Assembly (NCBI RefSeq): GCF_013373795.3
Contig: NZ_CP088022.1
Coordinates: forward strand, 372,001-436,000
DNA: 64,000 nucleotides
Source of the DNA: Bradyrhizobium quebecense
GTDB taxonomy: Bacteria; Pseudomonadota; Alphaproteobacteria; Rhizobiales; Xanthobacteraceae
Direction of reading: 5' to 3'
Position 1 is the first letter of the stretch. Every line of letters begins with the position of its first letter. A model generated the notes under the pieces. The model was not told the DNA's origin. It saw only the letters and a program-made list of their open reading frames with translations, and made no database searches. This document shows positions 7,085 to 16,000 of the stretch, in pieces. The position numbers and the translations under genes were made by a program.

Positions 7085-7717
7085 TTACTGCGACGCCGTC
7101 TTGGCATCCATGTTGACGACCTGCACGCGGCGGTTGGTCGGGTCCATCGGTGCGCTCGGATCCTTCGGCCGGGTCTTGCCGTAGCCGACGGTCACGAGAT
7201 CAGAGCCGTTCAGGCCGTAATGCTCGACCAGATAGTTCTTGATGGTGTCGGCGCGGCGCTCCGAGAGATCCTGATTATAGGCCTCGCTGCCGATCGCGTC
7301 GGTGTGGCCGGCGACGACGAAGGTCGAGCCCTTCATGCTGGCGTCCGACAGCGCCTTGCCGAGCTCCTGCACCGCTTGGGCGGAGCCCTTGGCGATGTCA
7401 GCCGAGTTGTAGTCGAAGTGAATCTCCAGATCGATCTTCGGCTTGTTGGCGGCGATGTCGGCGATCTCCTGGCGTTCGCCCAATGACAGCGATCGGGTCT
7501 GCCGGTTGCGAACGGTGTTGAGGAAGCTCGCCTCCTTGGCCGAGGCGGCCGGGTCGACCTGCGTGCCGGCGGAGAGGCCGCGGGTGGCCGACTTCGGCTT
7601 CAGCGCATTGAGGATCTGGGCGGCCGGAACGGTGTCGCTGCCGGCCAGTGCGACGCCCGCCGTCATCGATAGCGCAGCGCCGATCGTCAAAAGAGCCAAG
7701 GAAAAGGAGCGGGTCAT
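7085..7717 (-). CDS. OmpA-family peptidoglycan-binding outer-membrane/periplasmic protein
   Basis: A 210-residue protein: signal peptide (1-25, ending VALA), a low-complexity linker, and a C-terminal OmpA domain (~95-205). Diagnostic pieces are IHFDYNSADI, VVAGHTDAIGSEAYNQDLSE, RRADTIKNYL, GYGKTRP and NRRVQV; the Asp and Arg that bind diaminopimelate (TDAIGS, NRRV) are present. There is no N-terminal barrel, so it is a soluble or peripherally anchored cell-wall linker. No lipobox is seen. A perfect TGTGA-N6-TCACA site lies 86 bp upstream of the start. Confidence 0.9.
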   Translation of the reverse strand: MTRSFSLALLTIGAALSMTAGVALAGSDTVPAAQILNALKPKSATRGLSAGTQVDPAASAKEASFLNTVRNRQTRSLSLGERQEIADIAANKPKIDLEIHFDYNSADIAKGSAQAVQELGKALSDASMKGSTFVVAGHTDAIGSEAYNQDLSERRADTIKNYLVEHYGLNGSDLVTVGYGKTRPKDPSAPMDPTNRRVQVVNMDAKTASQ

Positions 7718-7802
7718 GGTTTTGATCCTTAAATGCCAGGCCAGCCAATCCGGCTGTTGTCGTTTTGATGCTGCGAATCTAGGACTGGTTCAAAGCCGCG
7801 AA

Positions 7803-7818
7803 TGTGATCTATGTCACA
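7803..7818. promoter_or_regulatory. Perfect CRP-type palindrome TGTGA-N6-TCACA
   Basis: TGTGATCTATGTCACA is an exact match to the CRP consensus half-sites. It lies in the divergent region between the ompA-like gene (start 7717, minus) and the small gene starting at 7880 (plus). It differs from a FixK/FNR box (TTGAT-N4-ATCAA), so a CRP/cAMP-type regulator is the better guess. Confidence 0.55.
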
Positions 7819-7879
7819 GTTGAATGGACCGGCCCCTGTCTCGTGCCGTGCAGGGGCCGGCGACGGAGAGGAGAACATC

Positions 7880-8122
7880 TTGGCCCAAGTCAATCGTGTC
7901 CTCCGCTCGATCAATGACGAAGGCGCTTCGCGTTGCGTCGATATCTTCGTTCGCCCGGAAGGGACCATCGGTTTCGAGGAATATCGGCGGGACGTGGAGG
8001 ATGGCCGCGGCTGGTTTCCGGTTGGCGGTCATTCGTCCCGGGTTTTCCATGAGGAAAACGCCGCGCTCGCGGCGGCGATGGCGGACGTTCCCTGGTTGCG
8101 GCGGGCCATTGGATCGGACTAA
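7880..8122 (+). CDS. Small conserved-looking hypothetical protein (about 80 aa)
   Basis: The frame is open from ATG 7811, but a much stronger initiation context is TTG 7880, preceded by GGAGAGGAGAA (7865-7875); the product then starts MAQVNRVLRSINDEG. It is an acidic soluble protein (CVDIFVRPEGTIGFEEYRRD, DGRGWFPVGG) with balanced composition and coding-like third positions. I do not recognise a domain. It is divergent from the ompA-like gene and shares the CRP-type site, which overlaps the upstream ATG and would be untranslated with the TTG start. Confidence 0.6.
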   Translation: MAQVNRVLRSINDEGASRCVDIFVRPEGTIGFEEYRRDVEDGRGWFPVGGHSSRVFHEENAALAAAMADVPWLRRAIGSD

Positions 8123-8127
8123 AGAGC

Positions 8128-8327
8128 GATGAGATTTGGTTGAGCTGAAACGGCGTCAAAAGTTCACCTCTCCCTTGGGAGAGGTCGATTTGCGTAGCAA
8201 ATCGGGTGAGGGGTTACGGTCTATCGAGAGGGCAAGAGCCGTCACCCGGATTGCTTTGCAATCCGACCTCTCCCCGCCGGGGAGAGGTGATCCGAAACCT
8301 TGGCGGGTCGATTCAACCAAATTCATC
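8128..8327. repeat. Composite palindromic repeat (CACCTCTCCC...GGGAGAGGTGA type), 310-bp gap
   Basis: The core 8164-8290 is a mosaic inverted repeat: TCACCTCTCCCTTGGGAGAGG, then GATTTGCGTAGCAAATCGGG and its complement, then CCTCTCCCCGCCGGGGAGAGG. It is bracketed by GATGAGATTTGGTTGA (8128-8143) and an imperfect complement at 8312-8327. It fills most of the gap before the glycosylase gene and is related to the block at 33402-33523. Confidence 0.8.
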
Positions 8328-8432
8328 CCGCTTAGCTGCAGCCCGGGGCGCCGAAGCGTGCACAATCGGCGGAGCTGATTTCCCTGACGCGGCTCTCCAC
8401 AGCAGCGCGAATCTCACTACATTGCCTGGGCA

Positions 8433-9596
8433 ATGCCCCGCGTCGCCGAACCCTTATCCCTGAACAATGCCGCCGCCCGCCATATCTGGCTGCGCGCGCA
8501 ACGGCTCGATACGACGGCGCCGTTCGGGGACGGGGCATCAGCCGTGGCCGCTGCCGTCGATCATCTCGGCTATGTGCAGATCGACACCATCAACGTGATC
8601 GAGCGTTGCCACCACCACATCCTGTTCACCCGGATTCCGGACTACCGCCGCGCCGACCTCAAGCAGGCGCAGAGCCAGGACAAGAGTGTGTTCGAATACT
8701 GGACGCACGCGCTGTCCTACGTGCCGTCCAAGGACATCAACATCTTCCTGCCGGCGATGAAGGCACACAAGCGCGAGGGCCATAAATGGTTCGCGTCGGT
8801 GACGCCGTCGGATACCCGCAAGGTGCTGCGGCTGCTGCGGGCCGGTCCGCTGACCATCCGCGACATCGAAGACGACGTGCTGACCGAGAAGGAGCACCTC
8901 TGGCAGAGCCGCAAACCCTCGAAGCGTGCGCTGCAACTCGCCTTCTATGGCGGCGTGGTCACGATCAGCGAGCGCGCCGGCATGCTGAAGACCTACGAGC
9001 TGATGAGCAGGCATTTCGGCTGGGACAAGCCGCCGACGCCCGCACCGGCATCGGCGCGGATCGCCTATCTGCTCGACCGCGCGCTGCGCTCGCAAGGCAT
9101 CGTCAGCCTGGATTCGATCTGCCATCTGGACGCGCCGAGCAAGAAGGCGGTGCGCAGCCTGATCGAGGCGAGGGTGCGCCGCAAGGAGCTCGTGCGGATC
9201 GCGCTCGACGGCGCCGGCAAGCAGGAGCATTGGGCGCGGCCCGAAGTGCTGGAGGAGACCGGCGAGGGTGATCCTGCCCTGGTTCACATCCTCTCGCCGT
9301 TCGATCCGCTGATCATCCAGCGCAAGCGCACCGAGCTGTTCTTCGGTTATGGCCACCGCTTCGAGGCCTATGTGCCGAAGGAGAAGCGCCTGTTCGGCTA
9401 TTTCGCGCTGCCGGTGCTGGTCGGCGACGATATCGTTGCCGCCCTCGACCTGAAGACCGACCGGCAGAACCGGAAGCTCCTGATGCAGAAATGGAGCTGG
9501 GTCGGCAACGGCAAGAAGCAGGCGGGTCGCAAGGAGCTGAAGCGCCGCATCGAGGAGGAGCTCGACCGCTTCGAGCGTTTCCAGCTCGCGGAGTAG
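8433..9596 (+). CDS. YcaQ-like (HTH_42) DNA glycosylase, winged-helix protein
   Basis: A 387-residue protein of the YcaQ/AlkX-AlkZ superfamily, built of tandem winged-helix units and a C-terminal beta-barrel. The catalytic Gln-x-Asp motif is Gln49-Ile-Asp51 in YVQIDTINVIERCHHH, followed by the conserved histidines and LFTRIPDY. E. coli YcaQ excises N7-alkylguanines and unhooks interstrand crosslinks; the QxD (rather than AlkZ QxQ) signature favours a YcaQ-like activity here. Length fits the family (about 400). It is a stand-alone gene between two repeat blocks. ATG 8433 lacks a good Shine-Dalgarno sequence. Confidence 0.85.
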   Translation: MPRVAEPLSLNNAAARHIWLRAQRLDTTAPFGDGASAVAAAVDHLGYVQIDTINVIERCHHHILFTRIPDYRRADLKQAQSQDKSVFEYWTHALSYVPSKDINIFLPAMKAHKREGHKWFASVTPSDTRKVLRLLRAGPLTIRDIEDDVLTEKEHLWQSRKPSKRALQLAFYGGVVTISERAGMLKTYELMSRHFGWDKPPTPAPASARIAYLLDRALRSQGIVSLDSICHLDAPSKKAVRSLIEARVRRKELVRIALDGAGKQEHWARPEVLEETGEGDPALVHILSPFDPLIIQRKRTELFFGYGHRFEAYVPKEKRLFGYFALPVLVGDDIVAALDLKTDRQNRKLLMQKWSWVGNGKKQAGRKELKRRIEEELDRFERFQLAE

Positions 9597-9612
9597 GGCT
9601 GGCTTTTTCATT

Positions 9613-9729
9613 CGTCATTGCGAGGAGCGAAGCGACGAAGCAATCCATCCCGATCTGTGGCGCCATGGATTGCTTCGCGGAGCCTGTCATCGGGCGCGCG
9701 TTCGCGCGACCCGTTGGCTCGCAATGACG
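9613..9729. repeat. Intergenic repeat (CGTCATTGCGAG...GCAATGACG type), 304-bp gap
   Basis: CGTCATTGCGAGGAGCGAAG at the left is mirrored by a right arm ending GCAATGACG; GCAATCCAT/ATGGATTGC form an inner pair. A second inverted pair, GGGGGCGGGA (9731) and TCCCGCCCCC (9778), follows. Same family as 12948-13029 and 17638-17717. The rest of the gap holds the leader of the MFS gene. Confidence 0.8.
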
Positions 9730-9900
9730 CGGGGGCGGGATTGACGTGCCCCAGTTCTACCATGCCGATGCGAACGATCCCGCCCCCTGGGGGAGGTAGT
9801 CCGGGTTCCGGTCTGGCCTGTGTGCTATGAGTTTTTGCCATTGCTCAATGCGGGGCCACCCAATAATCCTCAAGGCAAGCAATAGCTTTGGGGGAAGCAG

Positions 9901-11226
9901 ATGAGCCAGTCCGCAACCGTCGCGCCCGATCGCGGCGCCCGCAGCGAGATCGAGACGTCCACGATCCGCGCGATCTCCTGGCGGCTGATCCCGTTCCTGA
10001 TCCTGGCCTACTTCTTCTCCTATCTCGACCGCGTCAATCTCGGCTTCGCCGCGCTGACCATGAACAGCGAGCTGAAGTTCTCGCCGGTGGTGTTCTCGTT
10101 CGGCGCCGGCATCTTCTTCATCGGCTATTTCATCTTCGAGGTGCCGAGCAATCTGGCGCTGGAGAGATTCGGTGCCAGCAAATGGATCGCCCGCATCATG
10201 GTGAGCTGGGGCATCCTCTCGGCACTGATGGCGGCGGTCTACGACGAGCACAGCTTCTATGCGTTGCGCTTCTTCCTCGGCGTCGCCGAGGCCGGCTTCT
10301 TCCCCGGCATCATCCTCTATCTCACCTACTGGTATCCGGCCGAGTATCGCGCGCGATTCCTCGCCGCCTTTGCGCTCGCGGTGCCGATTTCGACCGTGAT
10401 CGGCGCCCCGATCTCCGGCCTGTTGCTCGGGCTGGACGGCGTGATGGGGCTGAAGGGCTGGCAGTGGCTGTTCGTGATCGAGGGCATTCCCTCGGTGTTG
10501 CTCGGCATCGTCACCTGGTTCTATCTCACCGATCGGCCGGAGAAGGCCGATTGGCTCTCGGCCGAGCAGAAGGCGTGGCTGAAGGCGAAGCTCGATGCCG
10601 AGGTCGCAGCCAAGCAGGCGGCGCAGCACTTCACGCTCGGCCAGGCGCTGTCCTCGCCGAAAGTACTGGCGCTGAGCGCGATCTATTTCGGCTTCGTCGC
10701 CTCGCTCTACGGCATGCAGTTCTGGCTGCCGCAGATCGTCAAGGCGTTCGGCCTCACCAACGCGCAGACCGGATTCGTCACCGCGATCCCCTATGCGTTC
10801 GGCACCGTCGCGATGATCCTGTGGGCGCGCCGGTCCGACGCCGCGCGGGAGCGCGTGTTTCATGTCGGCGCTCCGCTCTTGCTCACGGCGCTGGCGCTCG
10901 CCGTCTCCAGCTACATCACCGATCCGACCATGACCATGGTCGTGCTGACGGTCGCCGCGATCGGCGTGTTCTGCACCTTCGCGGTGTTCTGGACGCTGCC
11001 GACCGCCTGGCTGTCAGGCACCGCCGCCGCCGGCGCGATCGCGCTGATCAACTCGATCGGCAACCTCGCCGGTTTTGGCGGGCCCTATCTGATCGGCTGG
11101 GTGAAGGAGACGACCGGCAGCACGTCGACCGGCCTCTTGGTGCTGTCGCTGTTGCCGCTCGCGGCCGGCCTCCTGGTTTTCCTCGGCAGCCACGAGACCA
11201 AGACCGAGTTCGCGAGCGCGAAGTAG
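9901..11226 (+). CDS. MFS transporter, anion:cation symporter (ACS) family
   Basis: A 441-residue 12-helix major-facilitator carrier. The family signatures are clear: SYLDRVNLGFAALTM after helix 1, FEVPSNLALERFGASKWIAR in the helix 2-3 loop, RFFLGVAEAGFFPGIILYL in helix 4, and a soluble central loop (~205-240). These match the ACS family, which takes up tartrate, phthalate, glucarate or similar organic acids. ATG 9901 follows GGGGGAAG. No catabolic partner gene is adjacent, so the substrate cannot be predicted. Confidence 0.88.
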   Translation: MSQSATVAPDRGARSEIETSTIRAISWRLIPFLILAYFFSYLDRVNLGFAALTMNSELKFSPVVFSFGAGIFFIGYFIFEVPSNLALERFGASKWIARIMVSWGILSALMAAVYDEHSFYALRFFLGVAEAGFFPGIILYLTYWYPAEYRARFLAAFALAVPISTVIGAPISGLLLGLDGVMGLKGWQWLFVIEGIPSVLLGIVTWFYLTDRPEKADWLSAEQKAWLKAKLDAEVAAKQAAQHFTLGQALSSPKVLALSAIYFGFVASLYGMQFWLPQIVKAFGLTNAQTGFVTAIPYAFGTVAMILWARRSDAARERVFHVGAPLLLTALALAVSSYITDPTMTMVVLTVAAIGVFCTFAVFWTLPTAWLSGTAAAGAIALINSIGNLAGFGGPYLIGWVKETTGSTSTGLLVLSLLPLAAGLLVFLGSHETKTEFASAK

Positions 11227-11253
11227 CGATGATGCGAGCGTCGTGACGGTTGC

Positions 11254-11349
11254 GTAGGATGGGTAGAGCGAAGCGAAACCCATCCTACATTGTCCGCCTA
11301 CATTGTCCGCGGCGAGATGATGGGTTTCGCTTCGCTCTACCCATCCTAC
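11254..11349. repeat. Intergenic repeat (GTAGGATGGGTAGAGCGAAG type)
   Basis: GTAGGATGGGTAGAGCGAAG (from 11254) recurs as its complement ending CCCATCCTAC at 11349, with an internal CCCATCCTAC at 11279-11288. I recognise it as a widespread bradyrhizobial intergenic family. Confidence 0.8.
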
Positions 11350-11362
11350 ATTACTTGGCGGC

Positions 11363-11632
11363 TTAGACCGGATATCGCCACTTCAGTGCGCGGCGCACGA
11401 AGAAGATCGCAGCCAGCGTGACGCCGAGCGCTGCAAGCCACGTCCATATCAGGATGCCGCCTTGCGCCAGGGCGTAGCGCTCGGAGCATGTCAGCGCCAC
11501 CAGAAGGCCGACCAGGGCTGCGCCCGCCCAATAGAGCGGCGAACGCAGCATCCCGGTCGCGGCACGCTCAGCCGCCCGTTCGTGCGCTCTGCCGGCAAAC
11601 CAAATCCAGAAACCGGTGAAGCCCAGGGCCAA
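11363..11632 (-). CDS. Small hypothetical membrane protein
   Basis: An 89-residue frame with three hydrophobic segments (~1-14, 35-48, 60-78) and a basic C-terminus (FVRRALKWRYPV). The only start in frame is TTG; no ATG or GTG and no clear Shine-Dalgarno. Composition is membrane-protein-like rather than the arginine-rich pattern of antisense shadows, and no other gene occupies the strand, so it may be real or a degenerate remnant. No family recognised. Confidence 0.45.
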   Translation of the reverse strand: MALGFTGFWIWFAGRAHERAAERAATGMLRSPLYWAGAALVGLLVALTCSERYALAQGGILIWTWLAALGVTLAAIFFVRRALKWRYPV

Positions 11633-11749
11633 AATCCATGACGTGGCCGCAACCTCGCATGCCGCTGCTTCCGTGACCGTAAAAGACCGAAGCTAAAGTC
11701 GAGGTATCCGGGCGAAACAGGCCGATTCCGGCCCGTCCTCACGAATTGG

Positions 11750-11794
11750 TTATCACTGACGAATATTGACATTTATCAGTGATAAATCGATACT
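11750..11794 (+). promoter_or_regulatory. RND-operon promoter with embedded operator palindrome
   Basis: A -35 TTGACA (11766-11771) and a -10 GATACT (11789-11794) are separated by 17 bp. The spacer is almost filled by a perfect palindrome ATTTATCA-G-TGATAAAT (11771-11787), and an upstream TTATCACTGA (11750-11759) is the inverted copy of TCAGTGATAA (11776-11785). Binding would block RNA polymerase. The operon's own TetR gene (16228) is the obvious candidate repressor. Confidence 0.75.
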
Positions 11795-11827
11795 CTTCAT
11801 CAGTCGTCAGCCCGATGGAGATTTCAG

Positions 11828-12934
11828 ATGTTCGCTCGTTCCGTTTTGTCGAGCTATTACAGGCTCTTGACCGGAGCAACGCTGGCCTTCGCGGTGTTCG
11901 CGCTGACCGGCTGCAATGAAAAGGCAGCCGAAACGGCTGACCCGGGACGCCCCGTTCTGGTGGCGACCGTCCATTACGAGGCCGAAACGCCTGAGCGCAG
12001 CTTTGTCGGCACCATTAAGCCCCGTATCGAAGCCGATATGGGCTTTCGGGTTGCCGGCAAGGTGGCCAAGCGGCTGGTCGAGGTCGGACAGACAGTCGAC
12101 GTCGACCAGCCCTTGGCCACCCTCGATGAGGTCGATTTGAAGCTGCAGGCCGAGCAGGCGGAGGCGGAATTCCGCGCCGCCACCGGCGTGCTGGCGCAGG
12201 CCGCGGCCGCCGAGCAGCGCGCCAAGGACCTGAAGGCCAAGGGCTGGGCCACCGATGCGGCGCTCGATTCCGCCAAGGCCGCCGGCGACGAGGCGCGGGC
12301 GCGGCTGAACCGCGCCGAGCGCTCGGTCGAGCTGACCAAGAATTCGCTCTCTTATGCAACGCTGGTGGCCGACACGAGGGGTGTCGTCACCGCGACCATG
12401 ATCGAGCCCGGCCAGGTGGTTGCCGCGGGCCAGGCTTCGATCCGTGTCGCCCGACTTGGCGAGAAGGAAGCTGTCGTCGCGATCCCCGAGACGCTTCTCG
12501 CTCGTGCCAGGTCGGGCGTTGCCACGGTGACGCTGTGGTCGGATGCCAAGAAGACCTATGCCGCCAAGCTGCGCGAGGTCGCGCCGCAGGCCGATCCCGC
12601 CACCCGCACCTATCTCGCGAAGTTCTCGCTGCCCGACGCCGACGAGGCCGTCTCGCTCGGCATGACCGCAACCCTGACCCTGGCCGACAAGGCGACCGAA
12701 CGGGTCGCCAAGCTGCCGCTGTCGGCGCTGTACAGCCAGGGCGGCGATCCCTCGCTCTACATCGTCGATGACAAGGGCGACATCGCGCTGAAACCGGTCA
12801 AGGTGAAGGCCTATGAGAGCAACAACGTCGTCATCTCCGGCGGCGTCGACGATGGCGCCAAGGTGGTCGCCCTCGGCGTGCAGAAACTCGATCCGAGCCA
12901 GAAGGTCCGGGTCGTCTCGTCGCTGTCGTTCTGA
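11828..12934 (+). CDS. RND efflux periplasmic adaptor (membrane-fusion) lipoprotein
   Basis: A 368-residue HlyD/AcrA-type adaptor. The N-terminus is a lipoprotein signal with lipobox LTGC (Cys29). Then come the first half of the barrel-sandwich domain (FVGTIKPRIEADMGFRVAGK), an alpha-hairpin (~95-150) rich in Ala/Glu/Lys, the second lipoyl half (VTATMIEPGQVVAAGQ), a beta-barrel domain and the membrane-proximal domain ending near VVSSLSF. It bridges the pump at 13069 to an outer-membrane channel, which is not encoded here. ATG 11828 follows GGAG. First gene of the efflux operon. Confidence 0.92.
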   Translation: MFARSVLSSYYRLLTGATLAFAVFALTGCNEKAAETADPGRPVLVATVHYEAETPERSFVGTIKPRIEADMGFRVAGKVAKRLVEVGQTVDVDQPLATLDEVDLKLQAEQAEAEFRAATGVLAQAAAAEQRAKDLKAKGWATDAALDSAKAAGDEARARLNRAERSVELTKNSLSYATLVADTRGVVTATMIEPGQVVAAGQASIRVARLGEKEAVVAIPETLLARARSGVATVTLWSDAKKTYAAKLREVAPQADPATRTYLAKFSLPDADEAVSLGMTATLTLADKATERVAKLPLSALYSQGGDPSLYIVDDKGDIALKPVKVKAYESNNVVISGGVDDGAKVVALGVQKLDPSQKVRVVSSLSF

Positions 12935-12947
12935 TTGGTCGTTGTTC

Positions 12948-13029
12948 CGTCATTGCGAGCGAAGCGAAGCAATCCCTCTCGCAGCAAGACAAGTGTGGAT
13001 TGCTTCGTCGCTAACGCTCCTCGCAATGA
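12948..13029. repeat. CGTCATTGCGAG-type repeat inside the RND operon
   Basis: CGTCATTGCGAGCGAAGCGA at the left is mirrored by a right arm ending TCGCAATGA. The element fills the 134-bp gap between the adaptor and pump genes, so it is transcribed within the mRNA and would fold as a long hairpin. Confidence 0.85.
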
Positions 13030-13068
13030 GGGCCGTGGCGATAACGGTTTGGGGATTTGGAGACTGAC

Positions 13069-16000
13069 ATGAAGCGCTTCAACCTTTCGGCCTGGGCGGT
13101 CAGCCATCCGACGCTGGTGCTGTTCCTGATGATCATCCTCGGCGCCGCCGGCTTCTTCTCCTATGAGAAGCTCGGCCGCGCCGAGGATCCGTTCTTCACC
13201 GTCAAGGTGGTGAACGTCTCGGTGATGTGGCCGGGCGCGACCTCGCAGGAAATGCAGATGCAGGTCGCCGATCCGATCGAGAAGAAACTGCAGGAGCTGC
13301 CGTTCTTCGACAAGGTGCAGACCTATTCCAAGCCAGGCTTCACCGCGATGCAAGTCTCCTTCAAGGATTCGACCTCGCCGAAGGACGTGCCCTATCTCTT
13401 CTATCTCCTGCGCAAGAAGCTGGTCGACGTGCAGGGCGAGCTGCCCTCCGGCATCCTCGGCCCCGTGGTCAACGACGAATTCTCCGACGTCGATTCGATC
13501 CTCTATATGATGACCGGCGACGGCGCCAACTATGCGCAGCTCAAGAAGGTCGCGGAGGGTTTTCGCCAGCGTCTGCTGAAGGTGCCTGGCGTTACCAAGA
13601 TCGACCTTTACGGCACCCAGGACGAGCGCATCTTCGTCGAGTTCTCGCATGCCAAGCTCGCGACGCTCGGCATCACGCCGCAGGCGCTGTTCGACTCGCT
13701 CGCCAAGCAGAACAATGTCACGCCGGCCGGCACGGTCGAGACCTCGTCGCAGCGCGTGCCGCTGCGCGTCACCGGTGCGCTTGACGGCGTCAAGGCGGTT
13801 GCCGAAACGCCGGTCGAGAGCAACGGCCGTGTGTTCCGGCTTGGCGATATCGCAACCGTCTCTCACGGCTATGTCGATCCGCCGAGCTTCAAGGTGCGTC
13901 AGGAAGGCAAGCCCGCGCTCGGCATCGGCGTCGTCACCGCCAAGGGCGCCAACATCCTCGAGCTCGGCAAGGAGGTCCAGCAGGCGACCGCCGAGTTCCT
14001 GAAGGCGGTGCCGCAGGGCGTCGACATTCAGCAGATCGCCGACCAGCCCAAGGTGGTCGAGCACGCCGTCGGCGAGTTCGTGCACTCCTTCGTCGAGGCG
14101 CTCGCGATCGTGCTGTTCGTCTCCTTTGTCGCGCTCGGCTGGCGCACCGGCATCGTGGTGGCACTCTCGGTGCCGCTGGTGCTCGGCATCGTCTTCATCG
14201 TGATGAACGCGATGTCGCTCGATCTGCACCGCATCACGCTCGGCGCGCTGATCATTGCGCTCGGCCTCCTGGTCGACGACGCCATCATCGCGGTCGAGAT
14301 GATGGTGGTGAAAATGGAACAGGGCTGGGACCGCATGAAGGCGGCGTCCTTTGCCTGGGAATCCACTGCGTTTCCGATGCTCACGGGAACGCTGGTCACA
14401 GCCGCTGGCTTCCTCCCCATCGGCTTTGCCAATTCGGCGGTCGGCGAATATGCCGGCGGCATCTTCTGGATCGTGGCGATTGCGCTCGTCGCATCCTGGT
14501 TCGTCGCGGTGATCTTCACGCCCTATATCGGCGTCAAGCTGCTGCCCAACATCAAGGTGCACCAGAACCACGATCCGCACGCGATCTACGAGACGCGGAT
14601 GTATCGCGGCCTACGCAGCGTGGTGCAGTGGTGCGTCGATCACCGCGTAAAAGTGGTGGCGGCGACCGTCGGCGTCTTTGTGCTTTCGATCGTGGGCTTT
14701 GGCCACGTCCAGCAGCAGTTCTTTCCGCTGTCGGAGCGGCCCGAGCTGTTCCTGCAGCTCCGTCTGCCCGAGGGTACTGCCTTCAACGTCACCGAGAAGG
14801 CGGTGAAGCAGGCCGAAGGGCTCTTGAAGGACGACCAGGACATCCAGACCTATACTGCCTATGTCGGCCAGGGCTCGCCGCGTTTCTGGCTCGGCCTCAA
14901 TCCGCAGCTGCCGAACGAGGCCTTTGCCGAGATCGTGATCCTCGCCAAGAACGTCGAGGCGCGCGAGCGCGTCAAGGCGAAGATCGAGCAGGCCGCCGCC
15001 GACGGTGCGCTGAACGAGGCGCGGGTCCGGGTCGACCGCTTCAACTTCGGTCCGCCGGTCGGTTTCCCGGTCCAGTTCCGCGTGATCGGGCCCGACGCCA
15101 ACAAGGTGCGCGACATCGCCTACCAGGTGCGCGAAGTGATGCGCCAGAACAAGAACGTCAAGGACGTCCAGCTCGACTGGAACGAGCAGTCGCCCTACCT
15201 GAAGCTCGCCGTCGACCAGGATCGGGCGCGCGCGCTCGGCCTGACCCCGCAGGATGTCTCGCAGGCGCTGGCGATGCTGATCTCGGGCGCGCCGGTCACT
15301 ACCATCCGCGACGGCATCGAGAAGGTCGGCGTGGTCGCCCGCGCGGTGCCGTCCGAGCGACTCGATCTCGGCCGCGTCGGCGATCTCACCATCACCACGC
15401 GGAACGGCGTCGCGGTGCCGCTGCAGCAGATCGCCAAGATCGAATATGCGCATGAGGAGCCGATCCTGTGGCGGCGCAACCGCGACATGGCGATCACCGT
15501 GCGCTCCGACGTCGTCGACGGCGTGCAGGCGCCCGACGTCACCAACCAGATCTCGCCGAAGCTGAAGGACATCCAGGCCCATCTCGAGCCGGCCTACCGG
15601 ATCGAGCCGGGCGGGGCGTTCGAGGAATCCGCCAAGGGCAATGCGTCGATCTTCATCCTCTTCCCCGTGATGGTGATGGTGATGCTGACGCTCTTGATGA
15701 TCCAGCTGCAGAGCTTCTCGCGCCTGACGCTGGTGTTCCTGACCGCGCCGCTCGGCATCGTCGGCGCCTCGCTCGGGTTGAACGTCGCCAACCAGCCGTT
15801 CGGCTTCGTGGCGCTGCTCGGCCTGATCGCGCTGGCCGGCATGATCATGCGCAACGCGGTCATCCTGGTCGATCAGATCGAGAGCGACGTGTCCTCCGGC
15901 CTGACCCGGCGCGAGGCGATCGTCGAGGCCACCGTCCGGCGCGCCCGGCCTGTGGTGCTGACCGCGCTCGCGGCGATCCTTGCCATGATCCCGCTGTCGC

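Noticed and set aside
7803..7818. FixK/FNR box
   Set aside because: The half-sites are TGTGA/TCACA with 6-bp spacing, not TTGAT-N4-ATCAA, so a CRP-type site fits better.
8128..8327. Possible insertion sequence
   Set aside because: Inverted ends are present but there is no transposase frame and the element is only about 200 bp; treated as a non-coding repeat.
11491..11772. A 93-codon minus-strand frame before the RND promoter
   Set aside because: It runs over the promoter/operator and overlaps a more plausible small membrane protein; composition is mixed and no start context is seen.
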